This document shows positions 52,287-60,088 of a DNA stretch of 60,088 nucleotides, one piece after another (position 1 is the first letter of the stretch; each line of letters opens with the position of its first letter). The stretch is from Desulfovibrio sp. (GTDB taxonomy: Bacteria; Desulfobacterota; Desulfovibrionia; Desulfovibrionales; Desulfovibrionaceae). The DNA lies in the NCBI GenBank assembly GCA_014804965.1, contig JAAUYU010000020.1, positions 60,704 through 120,791 on the forward strand, read 5' to 3'. The position numbers and the translations under genes were made by a program. The notes beneath the pieces are model-generated. The model was not told where the DNA came from and did no database searches. It saw only the letters and a list, made by a program, of their open reading frames with translations.

Positions 52287-53513
52287 ATGACCAGGGTGAA
52301 CCCCAATTTCCTCAAGATTCAGCGCAACTACCTCTTTGCCGACATCGCGCGCAAGGTGGCCGACTTCAAGGACAGCCACCCCGACGCCCGCGTCATCAGC
52401 CTCGGCATCGGCGACGTGACCAGGCCCCTCGTGCCCGCTGTCATCAACGCCCTGCACGAGGCCGTGGACGACATGGGCGACGCCGCGCACTTTCACGGCT
52501 ACGGGCCCGAGCAGGGCTACGCCTTTTTGCGCGATCTCATCATGGAATACGACTACAAGGCCCACGGCGTGGACATCAGGCCGGACGAGATCTTTGTCAG
52601 CGACGGCGCCAAGTCCGATGTGGGCAATTTCCAGGAGCTCTTCGCGCCGGACAGCGTGGTCGCCGTGACCGACCCGGTGTATCCGGTCTATGTGGATTCC
52701 AACGTCATGGCCGGCCGCGCGGGCGACTGGAAGGACCACCACTGGAGCCGCATCGTCTACCTGCCCTGCACGCGCGAGAACGATTTTGTGCCCGCCTATC
52801 CCGAGACGCGGCCGGACATCATCTATCTCTGCTATCCCAACAATCCCACGGGCACGGTGCTCAAGCGCGCCCAGCTCCAGGGCTGGGTGGACTACGCGCG
52901 CGAGCACGGCTGCGTCATCCTCTTCGATTCGGCCTACGAGGCCTATATCCAGGACGCGGACGTGCCGCACAGCATCTTCGAGCTTGAGGGCGCGCGCGAT
53001 GTGGCCGTGGAGTTCCGCAGCTTCTCCAAGACGGCCGGTTTCACGGGCCTGCGCTGCGCCTATACCGTCATCCCCGAGAGCCTCATGGTGGACGACGGCA
53101 AGGGCGGGCGCGTGGCGCTCAACGGCTTCTGGAACCGCCGCCAGTGCACCAAGTACAATGGCTGCCCCTACATCGTGCAGAAGGCAGCCGCCGCCGTCTA
53201 CAGCGAGAACGGCCGCCGCGAGGTGCGCGACGTCATCGCGGGCTACCAGCGCAACGCCGCCATGCTGCGCGAGGCCGTGGCCGGCATGGGACTCCCCGTG
53301 TTCGGCGGCGTGAACGCGCCCTACATCTGGGTGGGCGTGCCCAAGGGCATGGATTCCTGGGGCTTTTTCGAGCGGCTGCTCAACGAGGCTGCGCTCGTCT
53401 GCACGCCGGGCGTGGGCTTCGGCGCGAGCGGCGAGGGCTATGTGCGCCTCACGGCCTTCGGCTCCCCCTCCGACACCGAAGAAGCCATCGCGCGCCTGCG
53501 CAAGCTCGCCTGA
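52287..53513 (+). CDS. dapL: LL-diaminopimelate aminotransferase
   Basis: 408 residues from [23 protein letters not shown] class I aminotransferase: [47 protein letters not shown], and the PLP lysine in [15 protein letters not shown]. These match DapL rather than a general aspartate aminotransferase. Converts tetrahydrodipicolinate and glutamate to LL-DAP in one step. adhE follows after 26 nt. Confidence 0.96.
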   Translation: MTRVNPNFLKIQRNYLFADIARKVADFKDSHPDARVISLGIGDVTRPLVPAVINALHEAVDDMGDAAHFHGYGPEQGYAFLRDLIMEYDYKAHGVDIRPDEIFVSDGAKSDVGNFQELFAPDSVVAVTDPVYPVYVDSNVMAGRAGDWKDHHWSRIVYLPCTRENDFVPAYPETRPDIIYLCYPNNPTGTVLKRAQLQGWVDYAREHGCVILFDSAYEAYIQDADVPHSIFELEGARDVAVEFRSFSKTAGFTGLRCAYTVIPESLMVDDGKGGRVALNGFWNRRQCTKYNGCPYIVQKAAAAVYSENGRREVRDVIAGYQRNAAMLREAVAGMGLPVFGGVNAPYIWVGVPKGMDSWGFFERLLNEAALVCTPGVGFGASGEGYVRLTAFGSPSDTEEAIARLRKLA

Positions 53514-53539
53514 ACGGGCGGCATACCAACGAGGAGACC

Positions 53540-56209
53540 ATGAGCAAGAAAACCGAAACGGCAAAGACCAAGGCCACGGCAGAGCTCTCGCCCCGCGAAA
53601 AGCTCGACGCCATGGTGGAGCGCGTGCGCGCCGCCCAGGCCAAGTTCGCGGAATATGACCAGAAGCAGGTGGACGAGATCTTCCAGCACGCGGCGGCGGT
53701 GGCCACCTCCAAGCGCATCGAGCTCGCCAAGATGGCCGCGGCCGAGACCGGCATGGGCATCGTGGAAGACAAGGTCATCAAGAACCACTTCGCCTCGGAA
53801 TACATCTATAATAAATACAAGGACAGCAAGACCTGCGGCGTCATCGAGGACGACCCGGTCTCCGGCTACCGCGAGATAGCGGCGCCGCTCGGGCTCGTGG
53901 CGGGCATCGTGCCCACCACCAACCCCACGTCCACGGCCATCTTCAAGGCCCTCCTGGCGCTCAAGACGCGCAACGGCATCATCTTTTCGCCGCACCCGCG
54001 CGCCAAAAAGAGCACCCGCGAGGCGGCCATGACCATCCTGCGCGCCGCCGTGGAGGCCGGGGCCCCGGAGGGCATCATCGACTGCATCGAGGAGCCCACG
54101 CCCGAGCTCACCCAGGCGCTCATGAGCCACCCGCACATCAACCTCATCCTCGCCACGGGCGGCCCGGGCATGGTGCACGCGGCCTACAGCTCCGGCACGC
54201 CTGCCATCGGCGTGGGCGCGGGCAACACCCCGGTCATCATCGACGCCACGGCCGACATCAAGATGGCGGTGAACTCCATCCTCCTGAGCAAGACCTTTGA
54301 CAACGGCATGATCTGCGCCTCCGAGCAGACGGTGGTGGCCGAGGCCCCGGTGGCCGACGCCGTGCGCGAGGAATTCATCCGCCGCGGCGCCTATTTCGCC
54401 GACAAGGAGGAGGCGGAGAAGCTCGCGAAAACCATCTTCGTCAACGGCGCCCTCAACAGCGCCATCGTGGGCCAGTCGGCCGGGCGCATCGCCGAGATGG
54501 CGGGCATCACCGTGCCCGAGGGCACCAAGGTGCTCATGGCCGAGCGGGAAGAGGTGCGCGCCGATGACCCCTTCGCGCATGAAAAGCTCTCGCCCGTGCT
54601 CGGCTTCTACCGCCGCCCGGATTTCGCGGCCTGCGTGGGCACCGCCGAGGAACTGGTGGAGCTGGGCGGTGCCGGGCATACCTCCGTGCTCTACACCCGC
54701 GAGACCAATGACGCCCACATCCGCGCCTTTGAGGACACCATGACCACGGGCCGCACGCTGGTGAACATGCCCGCGGCGCAGGGCGCCATCGGCGACGTTT
54801 ACAATTTCCGCGTGGCCCCGTCCCTCACGCTCGGCTGCGGGAGCTGGGGCGGCAATTCCGTGAGCGAAAACATCGGGGTGAAGCACCTCATGAATGTCAA
54901 GACCGTGGCCGCGCGCCGCGAAAACATGCTCTGGTTCCGCGTGCCCTCCAAGATCTATTTCAAGCTCGGCGCGCTGAAGCCCGCCCTTGAGGAGCTCTCC
55001 GACCGCCGCCGCGCCTGCATCATCACCGACGATACCATGGTCAAGCTCGGCCATGTCCACAAGGTGCAGGAAGTGCTGGAAAACATGGGCATGGATGTGC
55101 GCGTGTTCTCGGGCGTGCTCCCCGACCCGGACATCGACACGGCGCGCAAGGCGCTCGACATGGTGAACGCCTTCCAGCCCGACCTCTTCATCGCGCTCGG
55201 CGGCGGCTCGCCCATGGACGCGGCCAAGATCATCTGGCTGCTCTACGAAAAGCCGGACATCCGCTTTGAGGACATCGCGCTCCGCTTCATGGACATCAGG
55301 AAGCGCGTGGTCTCCTTCCCCGAGCTCGGCAAGAAGGCGCTCATGGTGGCCATCCCCACCACTTCGGGTACCGGCTCCGAGGTCACGCCCTTCGCGGTCA
55401 TCACGGACAACAAGACGGGCGTCAAGTACCCGGTGGCCGACTACGCGCTCACGCCGGACATGGCCATCGTGGACCCGGAATTCGTCATGGACCTCCCGCC
55501 CTCGCTCATCGCCAACGCGGGGCTGGACGTGCTGACCCACGCCATCGAGGCCTATACCTCGACGCTTGCGACCAACTTCGCGGACGGGCAGGCCATGGAG
55601 GCCATCCGCCTCGTCTTCAAGTACCTGCGCAAGTCCTACGAGGGCGGCGAGGACAGGCTGGTACCGCGCGAGAAGATCCACTACGCGGCCACCATGGCGG
55701 GCATGGCCTTCGCCAACGCCTTCCTCGGCATCTGCCATTCGCTGGCGCACACCCTGGGCTCGTACTTCCACCTGCCCCACGGCCTCGCCAACGCCATCAT
55801 GCTGTCCTATGTCATCGAGTACAACGCCACGGACACGCCCACCAAGCAGGGGATGCTGCCGCAGTACAAGTATCCCTGGGTGAAGGGGCGCTACGCGCGC
55901 ATCGCGGATATGCTGCACCTCGCCGACGACGTGGAGGGCGACGGCCCCGAGGCCCGGGCGGAAAAGACCGCGCGCCTCGTGCGCGCCATCGAGCAGCTCA
56001 AGCGCGACCTCAACATCCCGAAGTCGCTGCGCGACGCGGGCATCGCCGAGGCCGACTTCCTCGCCAAGCTCGACGAAATGTCCGAACACGCCTTCGACGA
56101 CCAGTGCACGGTGTCCAACCCGCGCTATCCGCTCATTTCCGAGCTCAAGGAACTCTATCGCAAGGCCTATTACGGCGAGCCGCTCAAGGCCGAGCTGATC
56201 AAAAACTAG
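53540..56209 (+). CDS. adhE: Bifunctional acetaldehyde-CoA / alcohol dehydrogenase
   Basis: 889 residues from MSKKTETAKTKATAEL, with GAGGAG upstream. The N-terminal aldehyde dehydrogenase part (about 15-450) has IVPTTNPTST and catalytic Cys in DNGMICASEQ. The C-terminal iron-dependent alcohol dehydrogenase part has GGGSPMDAAK, DVLTHAIEAY and CHSLAHTLGSYFHLPHG supplying metal ligands. Reduces acetyl-CoA to ethanol or the reverse. Short distance to dapL (26 nt) implies co-transcription, which is not an obvious metabolic pairing. Confidence 0.96.
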   Translation: MSKKTETAKTKATAELSPREKLDAMVERVRAAQAKFAEYDQKQVDEIFQHAAAVATSKRIELAKMAAAETGMGIVEDKVIKNHFASEYIYNKYKDSKTCGVIEDDPVSGYREIAAPLGLVAGIVPTTNPTSTAIFKALLALKTRNGIIFSPHPRAKKSTREAAMTILRAAVEAGAPEGIIDCIEEPTPELTQALMSHPHINLILATGGPGMVHAAYSSGTPAIGVGAGNTPVIIDATADIKMAVNSILLSKTFDNGMICASEQTVVAEAPVADAVREEFIRRGAYFADKEEAEKLAKTIFVNGALNSAIVGQSAGRIAEMAGITVPEGTKVLMAEREEVRADDPFAHEKLSPVLGFYRRPDFAACVGTAEELVELGGAGHTSVLYTRETNDAHIRAFEDTMTTGRTLVNMPAAQGAIGDVYNFRVAPSLTLGCGSWGGNSVSENIGVKHLMNVKTVAARRENMLWFRVPSKIYFKLGALKPALEELSDRRRACIITDDTMVKLGHVHKVQEVLENMGMDVRVFSGVLPDPDIDTARKALDMVNAFQPDLFIALGGGSPMDAAKIIWLLYEKPDIRFEDIALRFMDIRKRVVSFPELGKKALMVAIPTTSGTGSEVTPFAVITDNKTGVKYPVADYALTPDMAIVDPEFVMDLPPSLIANAGLDVLTHAIEAYTSTLATNFADGQAMEAIRLVFKYLRKSYEGGEDRLVPREKIHYAATMAGMAFANAFLGICHSLAHTLGSYFHLPHGLANAIMLSYVIEYNATDTPTKQGMLPQYKYPWVKGRYARIADMLHLADDVEGDGPEARAEKTARLVRAIEQLKRDLNIPKSLRDAGIAEADFLAKLDEMSEHAFDDQCTVSNPRYPLISELKELYRKAYYGEPLKAELIKN

Positions 56210-56217
56210 CGCGCTTC

Positions 56218-56254
56218 CGGGCGGCGCGTCCCGTGGTGCGGGGCGTGCCGCCCG
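56218..56254 (+). terminator. 16-bp hairpin after adhE without T tract
   Basis: Fully paired stem of 16 bp (56218-56233 with 56239-56254), with two G-T pairs and a five-base loop. No T run follows. It may protect the adhE 3' end, pause polymerase or act as a Rho-assisted terminator before the next small gene. Confidence 0.5.
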
Positions 56255-56275
56255 CCATGAGCGCGCGGAGGCAGC

Positions 56276-56461
56276 ATGTCCTTTCTCTCGTGGCTGGAAC
56301 GCCTCTTCGTGCCCTCCCGGCCTTCGGAAAACGAGCCCGAGGGCGCGGTGGAGCTGGAGCCGCAGCACTCGCCCTTCGAGTGGAACCAGCACATGCGCAT
56401 CGTCACGGCCATCGTCGTGACCTTTGTTTCCGCCTGCGTCATGTGGTGGATCGTGGGATGA
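56276..56461 (+). CDS. Small single-TM protein, unknown
   Basis: 61 residues, start after GGAGG. The acidic N-terminal half (PSENEPEGAVELEPQ) is followed by one TM helix near the end (about 41-60, VTAIVVTFVSACVMWWIVG). Its stop overlaps the queD ATG (ATGA), arguing that it is real and translated. No family recognised. Confidence 0.6.
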   Translation: MSFLSWLERLFVPSRPSENEPEGAVELEPQHSPFEWNQHMRIVTAIVVTFVSACVMWWIVG

Positions 56462-56859
56462 GCGGGCTCTGGCGGCTCACCGTGCGCGAGGAATTCGCCG
56501 CCGCGCACGCGCTCCGGCACTATCAGGGCAAGTGCGAGAACACGCACGGCCACAATTTCGGCGTGGAACTTTGCGTGGAAGGGACGGAACTTGCCCCGGA
56601 CACGGAGATTTTGCTGGATTTCGGCACCCTCAAGGGGGCGCTGCGCGCAACGCTCGCCGGGCTGGACCACCGGATGCTCAACGAAACGCCACCTTTTGAC
56701 GTCATCAACCCCTCCTCGGAGAACCTGGCGCGGCATATCTTCCGGGACGTGGCCGCCCGCCTTGCGCAAAGCCCGGACCCCCAGGCCGCCAGCGTCCGCC
56801 TCGTGAGCGTGAGCGTGAGCGAGCGCGCCAGCCAGACCGCCACTTATATGGAGGGCTAA
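56458..56859 (+). CDS. queD: 6-carboxy-tetrahydropterin synthase
   Basis: 133 residues from MSGLWRLTVREEFAAAHAL. Zinc histidines: AAHAL and the HGH of CENTHGHNF, whose Cys is the catalytic residue. DFGTLKGALRATLAGLDHRMLN and SSENLARHIF complete the family pattern. First committed step of preQ0 formation from dihydroneopterin triphosphate. queF is at 10622-11137; queC and queE are not in the window. It overlaps the 61-codon gene. Confidence 0.95.
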   Translation: MSGLWRLTVREEFAAAHALRHYQGKCENTHGHNFGVELCVEGTELAPDTEILLDFGTLKGALRATLAGLDHRMLNETPPFDVINPSSENLARHIFRDVAARLAQSPDPQAASVRLVSVSVSERASQTATYMEG

Positions 56860-56889
56860 GCCCTTATCCCTCGCCCCAAAGGCCCGCTC

Positions 56890-57768
56890 ATGGCCAAGTC
56901 CCTCTGCATCCTCCACGCCAACTGCCAGGGCGACGCCCTGCGGCCGCTTTTGGAGAACACGCCCGCCTTTGCGCGGCATTTCGAGATCCGCCAGCTCTGC
57001 AACTACACGCGCGAGGAAGTGGCGGACAAGGACCTCGCCACCTGCGGGCTCTTCCTGCACCAACGGCTCGCCCCGCGCTGGGGGGAAATCGCAACCGAGC
57101 GCCTGCTGCCGCGCCTCGGGCCGGACGCACAGGCCATCATCCTGCCCAACCTTTTTTTCAAGGGTTACTGGCCCTTCTGGACCAATGCCTTTCAGGGCAT
57201 CGACTTCGCCGACAGCCTGCTGGAAAAGCTCCTCGGCGCGGGCCTTTCCCCGGAGGATGCGCTGCGCCTCTACCTCAAGGGCGACACGGCGCTTTTGGGC
57301 GACGTGGAGGCCGTGGCCGAGGATTCGCTGGCCCATGAGGAGGCCAAGGAAGCGGACGACCCTATCCGCACGGCCCACATCCTGCGCGAGCGCTGGCGCG
57401 AGGAACAGCTTTTTCTCACCGTCAACCATCCGGGGCGCGTCCTCCTCTTCCATGTGGCGGAGGAACTTCTGCGCCTGCTCGGCCTCGGGCCGCTGCCGGA
57501 GAGCGTACGCGCCGCCTATGTGCATCCGCAGGAGGAGTTCTGGCTGCCCCTGCACCCGGCCCTGGGGCGCCGCCTGGGACTGCCGTTCGCGAGCCGGGAG
57601 CGCCGCTATCCGGTGTTTGGCGCCAGCCTCACGCACCAGGAATACACGTCCGCCTATCTTTCCTGCCGAGCCCACGGCGTTGCGGACCTCGTGGGCTTTT
57701 TGCGCGCCATGGGCGAGGATGCGGCTGCAGCGCATCCTTCGCCGGGATTGCCTGCAAAGGACGCCTGA
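56890..57768 (+). CDS. WcbI-family protein (polysaccharide-associated)
   Basis: 292 residues from MAKSLCILHANCQGDALRPLL. The N-terminal HANCQG and a later VNHPGRVLLFHVAEELLR resemble the WcbI domain, named from capsule clusters and proposed as an acyltransferase or CoA-binding enzyme. Downstream of queD by 30 nt. There is no capsule cluster here; glycan genes are 6 kb away. Family call is by eye; activity unknown. Confidence 0.7.
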   Translation: MAKSLCILHANCQGDALRPLLENTPAFARHFEIRQLCNYTREEVADKDLATCGLFLHQRLAPRWGEIATERLLPRLGPDAQAIILPNLFFKGYWPFWTNAFQGIDFADSLLEKLLGAGLSPEDALRLYLKGDTALLGDVEAVAEDSLAHEEAKEADDPIRTAHILRERWREEQLFLTVNHPGRVLLFHVAEELLRLLGLGPLPESVRAAYVHPQEEFWLPLHPALGRRLGLPFASRERRYPVFGASLTHQEYTSAYLSCRAHGVADLVGFLRAMGEDAAAAHPSPGLPAKDA

Positions 57769-57847
57769 CGTAGACTTGTTGCGGCGCGGGGCTCCGGTCC
57801 CAAGTCCCTCACAACACCACACCGGGTAGGTCATGCGCCCCAATACA

Positions 57848-58078
57848 GTTAACATTTGTTCCTTGATCCCGTCTGGAGCGAAGCGAAAGACGGGTGCTCG
57901 TGCCGGAAGAATCCTAAAAAATAAGATTTTTTGCTGCTTGCAAGGAAGATAAAAATTTTCGCAGGGAGTGTACTTAAGTACTCGACCAAGAAAATTTTTC
58001 TCTGACGCAGCAAGCAGCAAAAAGGCTGTTTTTGACGGATAATTTCGGCGTTACAGAGGCAGCACAGGCACAACATCA
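57848..58078 (+). repeat. Nested-hairpin intergenic element, copy 3
   Basis: Full copy, plus orientation, between the WcbI-like gene and the flavoprotein. Outer arms 57928-57941 and 58010-58023 (14 bp perfect, core GCTGCTTGC/GCAAGCAGC). Inner arms AAAAATTTTC/GAAAATTTTT (10 bp), loop GTACTTAAGTAC, a perfect palindrome. CCCGTCT...AGACGGG hairpin at the left end (57868-57893). Confidence 0.85.
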
Positions 58079-58118
58079 ACACAAAAGCATACCCAACCCA
58101 ACGGCAAAGGAGACCGCC

Positions 58119-58742
58119 ATGAATGTCCTGCTTGTCAACGGAAGCCCGCACTCCAAGGGCAGCACCTGGACCGCCCTTAATGAAGTGGCGAAGCAGCTGG
58201 AAAAGAACGGCATCGATACCACGCTCATGCAGGTGGGCAGCAAGGCCGTGCGCGGCTGTATCGCCTGCGGCAAGTGCCGCGACACCGGCTATTGCATCTT
58301 CAAGGACGACCCGGTGAACGAGGGCATAGACCTTCTGCGCGCGGCCGACGGCCTGGTGGTGGGTTCACCCGTATATTATGCCGGACCCAATGCCACGGTG
58401 TGCGCCTTCCTCGACCGCGTGTTCTTCCTCAAGTCCGCGCCTTATGCCTTCAAGCCCGCGGCCTGTGTCGTGAGCTGCCGCCGCGGCGGGGCCAGCGCCT
58501 CCTTTGACCGCCTGAACAAGTATTTCACCATCGCGCGGATGCCCGTGGTGGCCTCGCAATACTGGAATTCCGTGCACGGCAACATGCCCGAGGAGACTGT
58601 GCAGGACCTCGAAGGCCTCCAGACCATGCGCACGCTCGGCAACAACATGGCGTGGCTCCTCAAGTGCATCGAAGCGGGCAAGAAGGCGGGCATCGAGCCG
58701 CCCACGCCCGAGCCCTGGGTGGCGACCAACTTTATCCGCTGA
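58119..58742 (+). CDS. Iron-sulfur flavoprotein / flavodoxin-fold reductase
   Basis: 207 residues from MNVLLVNGSPHSKGST, with AAAGGAGA upstream. FMN loop GSPHSKGSTW, then CIACGKCRDTGYC (C-x2-C-x2-C-x5-C), the compact motif of Isf-type iron-sulfur flavoproteins, and SPVYYAGPNATVCAFLDRVF for the flavin. Likely an electron-transfer or peroxide/oxygen-defence enzyme. Flanked on both sides by direct copies of the nested-hairpin element and closed by its own terminator. Confidence 0.85.
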   Translation: MNVLLVNGSPHSKGSTWTALNEVAKQLEKNGIDTTLMQVGSKAVRGCIACGKCRDTGYCIFKDDPVNEGIDLLRAADGLVVGSPVYYAGPNATVCAFLDRVFFLKSAPYAFKPAACVVSCRRGGASASFDRLNKYFTIARMPVVASQYWNSVHGNMPEETVQDLEGLQTMRTLGNNMAWLLKCIEAGKKAGIEPPTPEPWVATNFIR

Positions 58743-58777
58743 GGGCCGGACGCAAGCCGTCCCTCTCGCAACAGAAA

Positions 58778-58811
58778 AGCCCGGCCATCTCGAAGATGGC
58801 CGGGCTTTTTT
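58778..58811 (+). terminator. Intrinsic terminator of the iron-sulfur flavoprotein gene
   Basis: Perfect 13-bp stem (58778-58790 with 58794-58806), three-base loop, then a T run. Located 35 bp after the stop. Confidence 0.9.
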
Positions 58812-58842
58812 ATAGTCACGTTGCGGAAGGCCGTTGACAGAT

Positions 58843-59061
58843 ATTCCTTCAATCCGTCTGGAGCGAAGCGAAAGACGGGTGCTGGTGCCGAAAGAATCCT
58901 AAAAAATAAGATTTTTAGGTTCCGGCAAGGAAGAAAAATAATTTCCGAAGGGAGTGTACTTAAGTACTCGACCTAGGAAATTTTTTTCTGACGCAGCCAG
59001 AACCTAAAAGGCTGTTTTTGACGGATAATTTCGGCATTACCCGCGCAGCACAGACGCGCAA
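58843..59061 (+). repeat. Nested-hairpin intergenic element, copy 4
   Basis: Full copy, plus orientation, behind the terminator. Outer arms 58913-58926 and 58996-59009 pair at 13 of 14 positions; a T/A pair here (TTTTAGG/CCTAAAA) replaces the T-run pairing of copy 2. Inner arms AATTTCC/GGAAATT, loop GTACTTAAGTAC. The right end lies 52 bp from the convergent flavoprotein stop. Confidence 0.85.
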
Positions 59062-59112
59062 CAGCCCGCCACGGCTTTCTTCGATCTCCCCTGCTTCAGC
59101 GTACCCTGCGGC

Positions 59113-59781
59113 CTACGGCTCGCCCGCCACGTCAGCGGCGAGGGCCGCGCCGAGCTCGCGGGCGCGACGGCAGTCGATGGGGAATTCCATCTCCCGCTGG
59201 CGCGCCTTTTCCGCCTCGGAAAAGACCTCCATCTTGTACTTGGAATAGTCCTTGAACTGGTAAGTATCGCACACATAGAGCTTGCGCGGCTCATGCCCGA
59301 AGCAGCGGCCCACGAAGGACTCCATGGGCGCCAGCCGCTCGGGGTACTGCATGCGCTCCATGCGGTCGTGCGGCACGTTCATGGTGTAGACAAAGGCCGT
59401 GCGCAGCTTCTTGGGCGCAAGCGAGCTGTAATCCTTGTCATAGACGAAGAGCGGGAAGAGCAGGCGCTCGAGGAAGCAGCGCATCATGCCCGTCACGTCG
59501 CTGAAATAGATGGGCGAGGCGATGACGAGCGCGTCCGCCTGCAGGATATTGGGGAGCAGCGGCCCGAGCTGGTCCTTGACGGCGCAGCGGCCATAGGAAG
59601 GCCCGCCCAGGCGCTTGCACTCGAAACAGCTCACACAGCCCTTGTAATTCAAGCTGTAGAGGTCGATCTTTTCCGTGAGCGCGTCGTCCCGGCTTTCGGC
59701 AAAGCCGTCGAGCACATTCTGGAGGATGGTGCCCGTGTTCCATTTGGTGCGCGGGCTGCCGTTGATGCCATAAATCTGCAT
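59113..59781 (-). CDS. Flavodoxin-fold protein with cysteine motif
   Basis: 222 residues from MQIYGINGSPRTKWNTGTIL, with AAGGAGG upstream. FMN loop GSPRTKWNTG, then CVSCFECKRLGGPSYGRC (C-x2-C-x2-C then C), similar to Isf-type motifs but with a longer last gap. ASPIYFSDVTGMMRCFLERL contacts flavin. It is convergent with the similar gene at 58119-58742 and has its own promoter. Confidence 0.83.
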   Translation of the reverse strand: MQIYGINGSPRTKWNTGTILQNVLDGFAESRDDALTEKIDLYSLNYKGCVSCFECKRLGGPSYGRCAVKDQLGPLLPNILQADALVIASPIYFSDVTGMMRCFLERLLFPLFVYDKDYSSLAPKKLRTAFVYTMNVPHDRMERMQYPERLAPMESFVGRCFGHEPRKLYVCDTYQFKDYSKYKMEVFSEAEKARQREMEFPIDCRRARELGAALAADVAGEP

Positions 59782-60088
59782 GTCTGCCTCCTTGGGATGA
59801 TGGCGGCCTCCAGTATCCCCGGAAATCCGCCCGCTGTAAAGGGCGCGAGGCGGCTTTCACCGGCGGCTTCCCGCAGCCGCACTTGCGGCTTGACCGCAGG
59901 GCCTCTCCAACGTAAAAAAGGCTGTTTGCCCACCTGCGCAGGCCGCTCAAGGCCCGCGCATTCGAGGGGCGGTTGGCCATCGGGCGGATGGCAAATCGCC
60001 AGGCGTCCAGGCCTGGGCGCCCGCGCGGGAGTGAGCGGAAACATCGCGCTGTTTCCGCGAAACGCCGGCGCGTATGGTTGGAAATTTG
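59782..60088. other. Upstream region at the window end
   Basis: 307 bp; apart from the promoter below, nothing is recognised. The open frames here have no family features. Confidence 0.4.
59812..59840 (-). promoter_or_regulatory. Promoter of the flavodoxin-fold gene at 59113
   Basis: Minus strand TTTACA (59840-59835) and GATACT (59817-59812) with 17-nt spacing, 30 bp before the ATG. Confidence 0.5.

Noticed and set aside
53438-56392. 984-codon minus-strand open frame opposite adhE
   Set aside because: Shadow of adhE: Arg/Ala/Gly/His-rich with no family motif, and no promoter or ribosome site.
56206-58020. 604-codon minus-strand open frame across queD, the WcbI-like gene and element copy 3
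   Set aside because: Runs antisense through several well-supported genes and begins in the repeat; not coding.
58032-58060. TTGACG near the right end of each element as a promoter
   Set aside because: The -35-like box is conserved but no -10 box lies at 16-18 nt in any copy.
1-60088. CRISPR arrays, tRNA or rRNA genes
   Set aside because: Direct-repeat arrays with spacers and cloverleaf-like or rRNA sequences were looked for by eye and not found.

Overview
The window looks like the chromosome of a GC-rich deltaproteobacterium, most likely a Desulfovibrio-type sulfate reducer (Desulfovibrionaceae). This is inference from gene content: LL-diaminopimelate aminotransferase (DapL), an MqnP/UbiA-type prenyltransferase, DarP, a CheV, a DsrE-like protein, an AdhE and TamA/TamB occur together, in the codon bias of a GC-rich genome. 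No rRNA, tRNA, CRISPR array, intact insertion sequence or phage module was seen.

Layout. 1-7440 (minus) is the S10-spc ribosomal protein operon from rpsJ to rplF, cut by the window edge, with a strong sigma70-type promoter and a leader of about 490 nt that ends in an attenuator-like structure. 7994-10500 (minus) holds ftsY, translationally coupled to a two-TM sensor with a C-terminal Hpt-like domain. 10622-13105 holds queF, an mqnP-like prenyltransferase, darP and a DUF805 protein. 13254-18120 (minus) holds a helicase-exonuclease fusion that resembles Bacillus MrfA+MrfB in one chain, a hexapeptide acyltransferase and cheV. 18592-24867 holds a radical SAM protein, a small membrane protein, a CgeB-like glycosyltransferase and a large AsmA-like protein; the last two are fired from overlapping face-to-face promoters. 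25122-26585 holds a NaChBac-like channel with an unusual selectivity filter and a DsrE-like protein. 26760-33255 is a tamA-tamB operon with a trailing acetyltransferase gene. 33306-35380 holds a TetR regulator, its probable flavoprotein target and a sugar acetyltransferase. 35459-44585 holds an NhaD-type antiporter, trmH, uvrC with an orphan DNA methyltransferase, an MFS carrier, a UPF0210/ACT pair and a zinc-ribbon membrane protein.

44586-50661 is an AT-rich, partly degraded island with three GT2 glycosyltransferases and glf (UDP-galactopyranose mutase), probably horizontally acquired surface-polysaccharide genes. 51082-57768 returns to GC-rich core genes: dapF, dapL, adhE, a 61-residue membrane protein, queD and a WcbI-like gene. 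58119-59781 holds two convergent flavodoxin-fold cysteine-motif proteins.

The most unusual signal is a family of intergenic elements of about 220 bp: four full copies (18352-18588, 51990-52208, 57848-58078, 58843-59061) and one internally deleted copy (24887-24948). Each has nested inverted repeats whose arms differ between copies by compensatory changes. Each lies just downstream of a gene in that gene's orientation. Each can alternatively form a short terminator-like hairpin that competes with the long stem. I know of no named family that fits.
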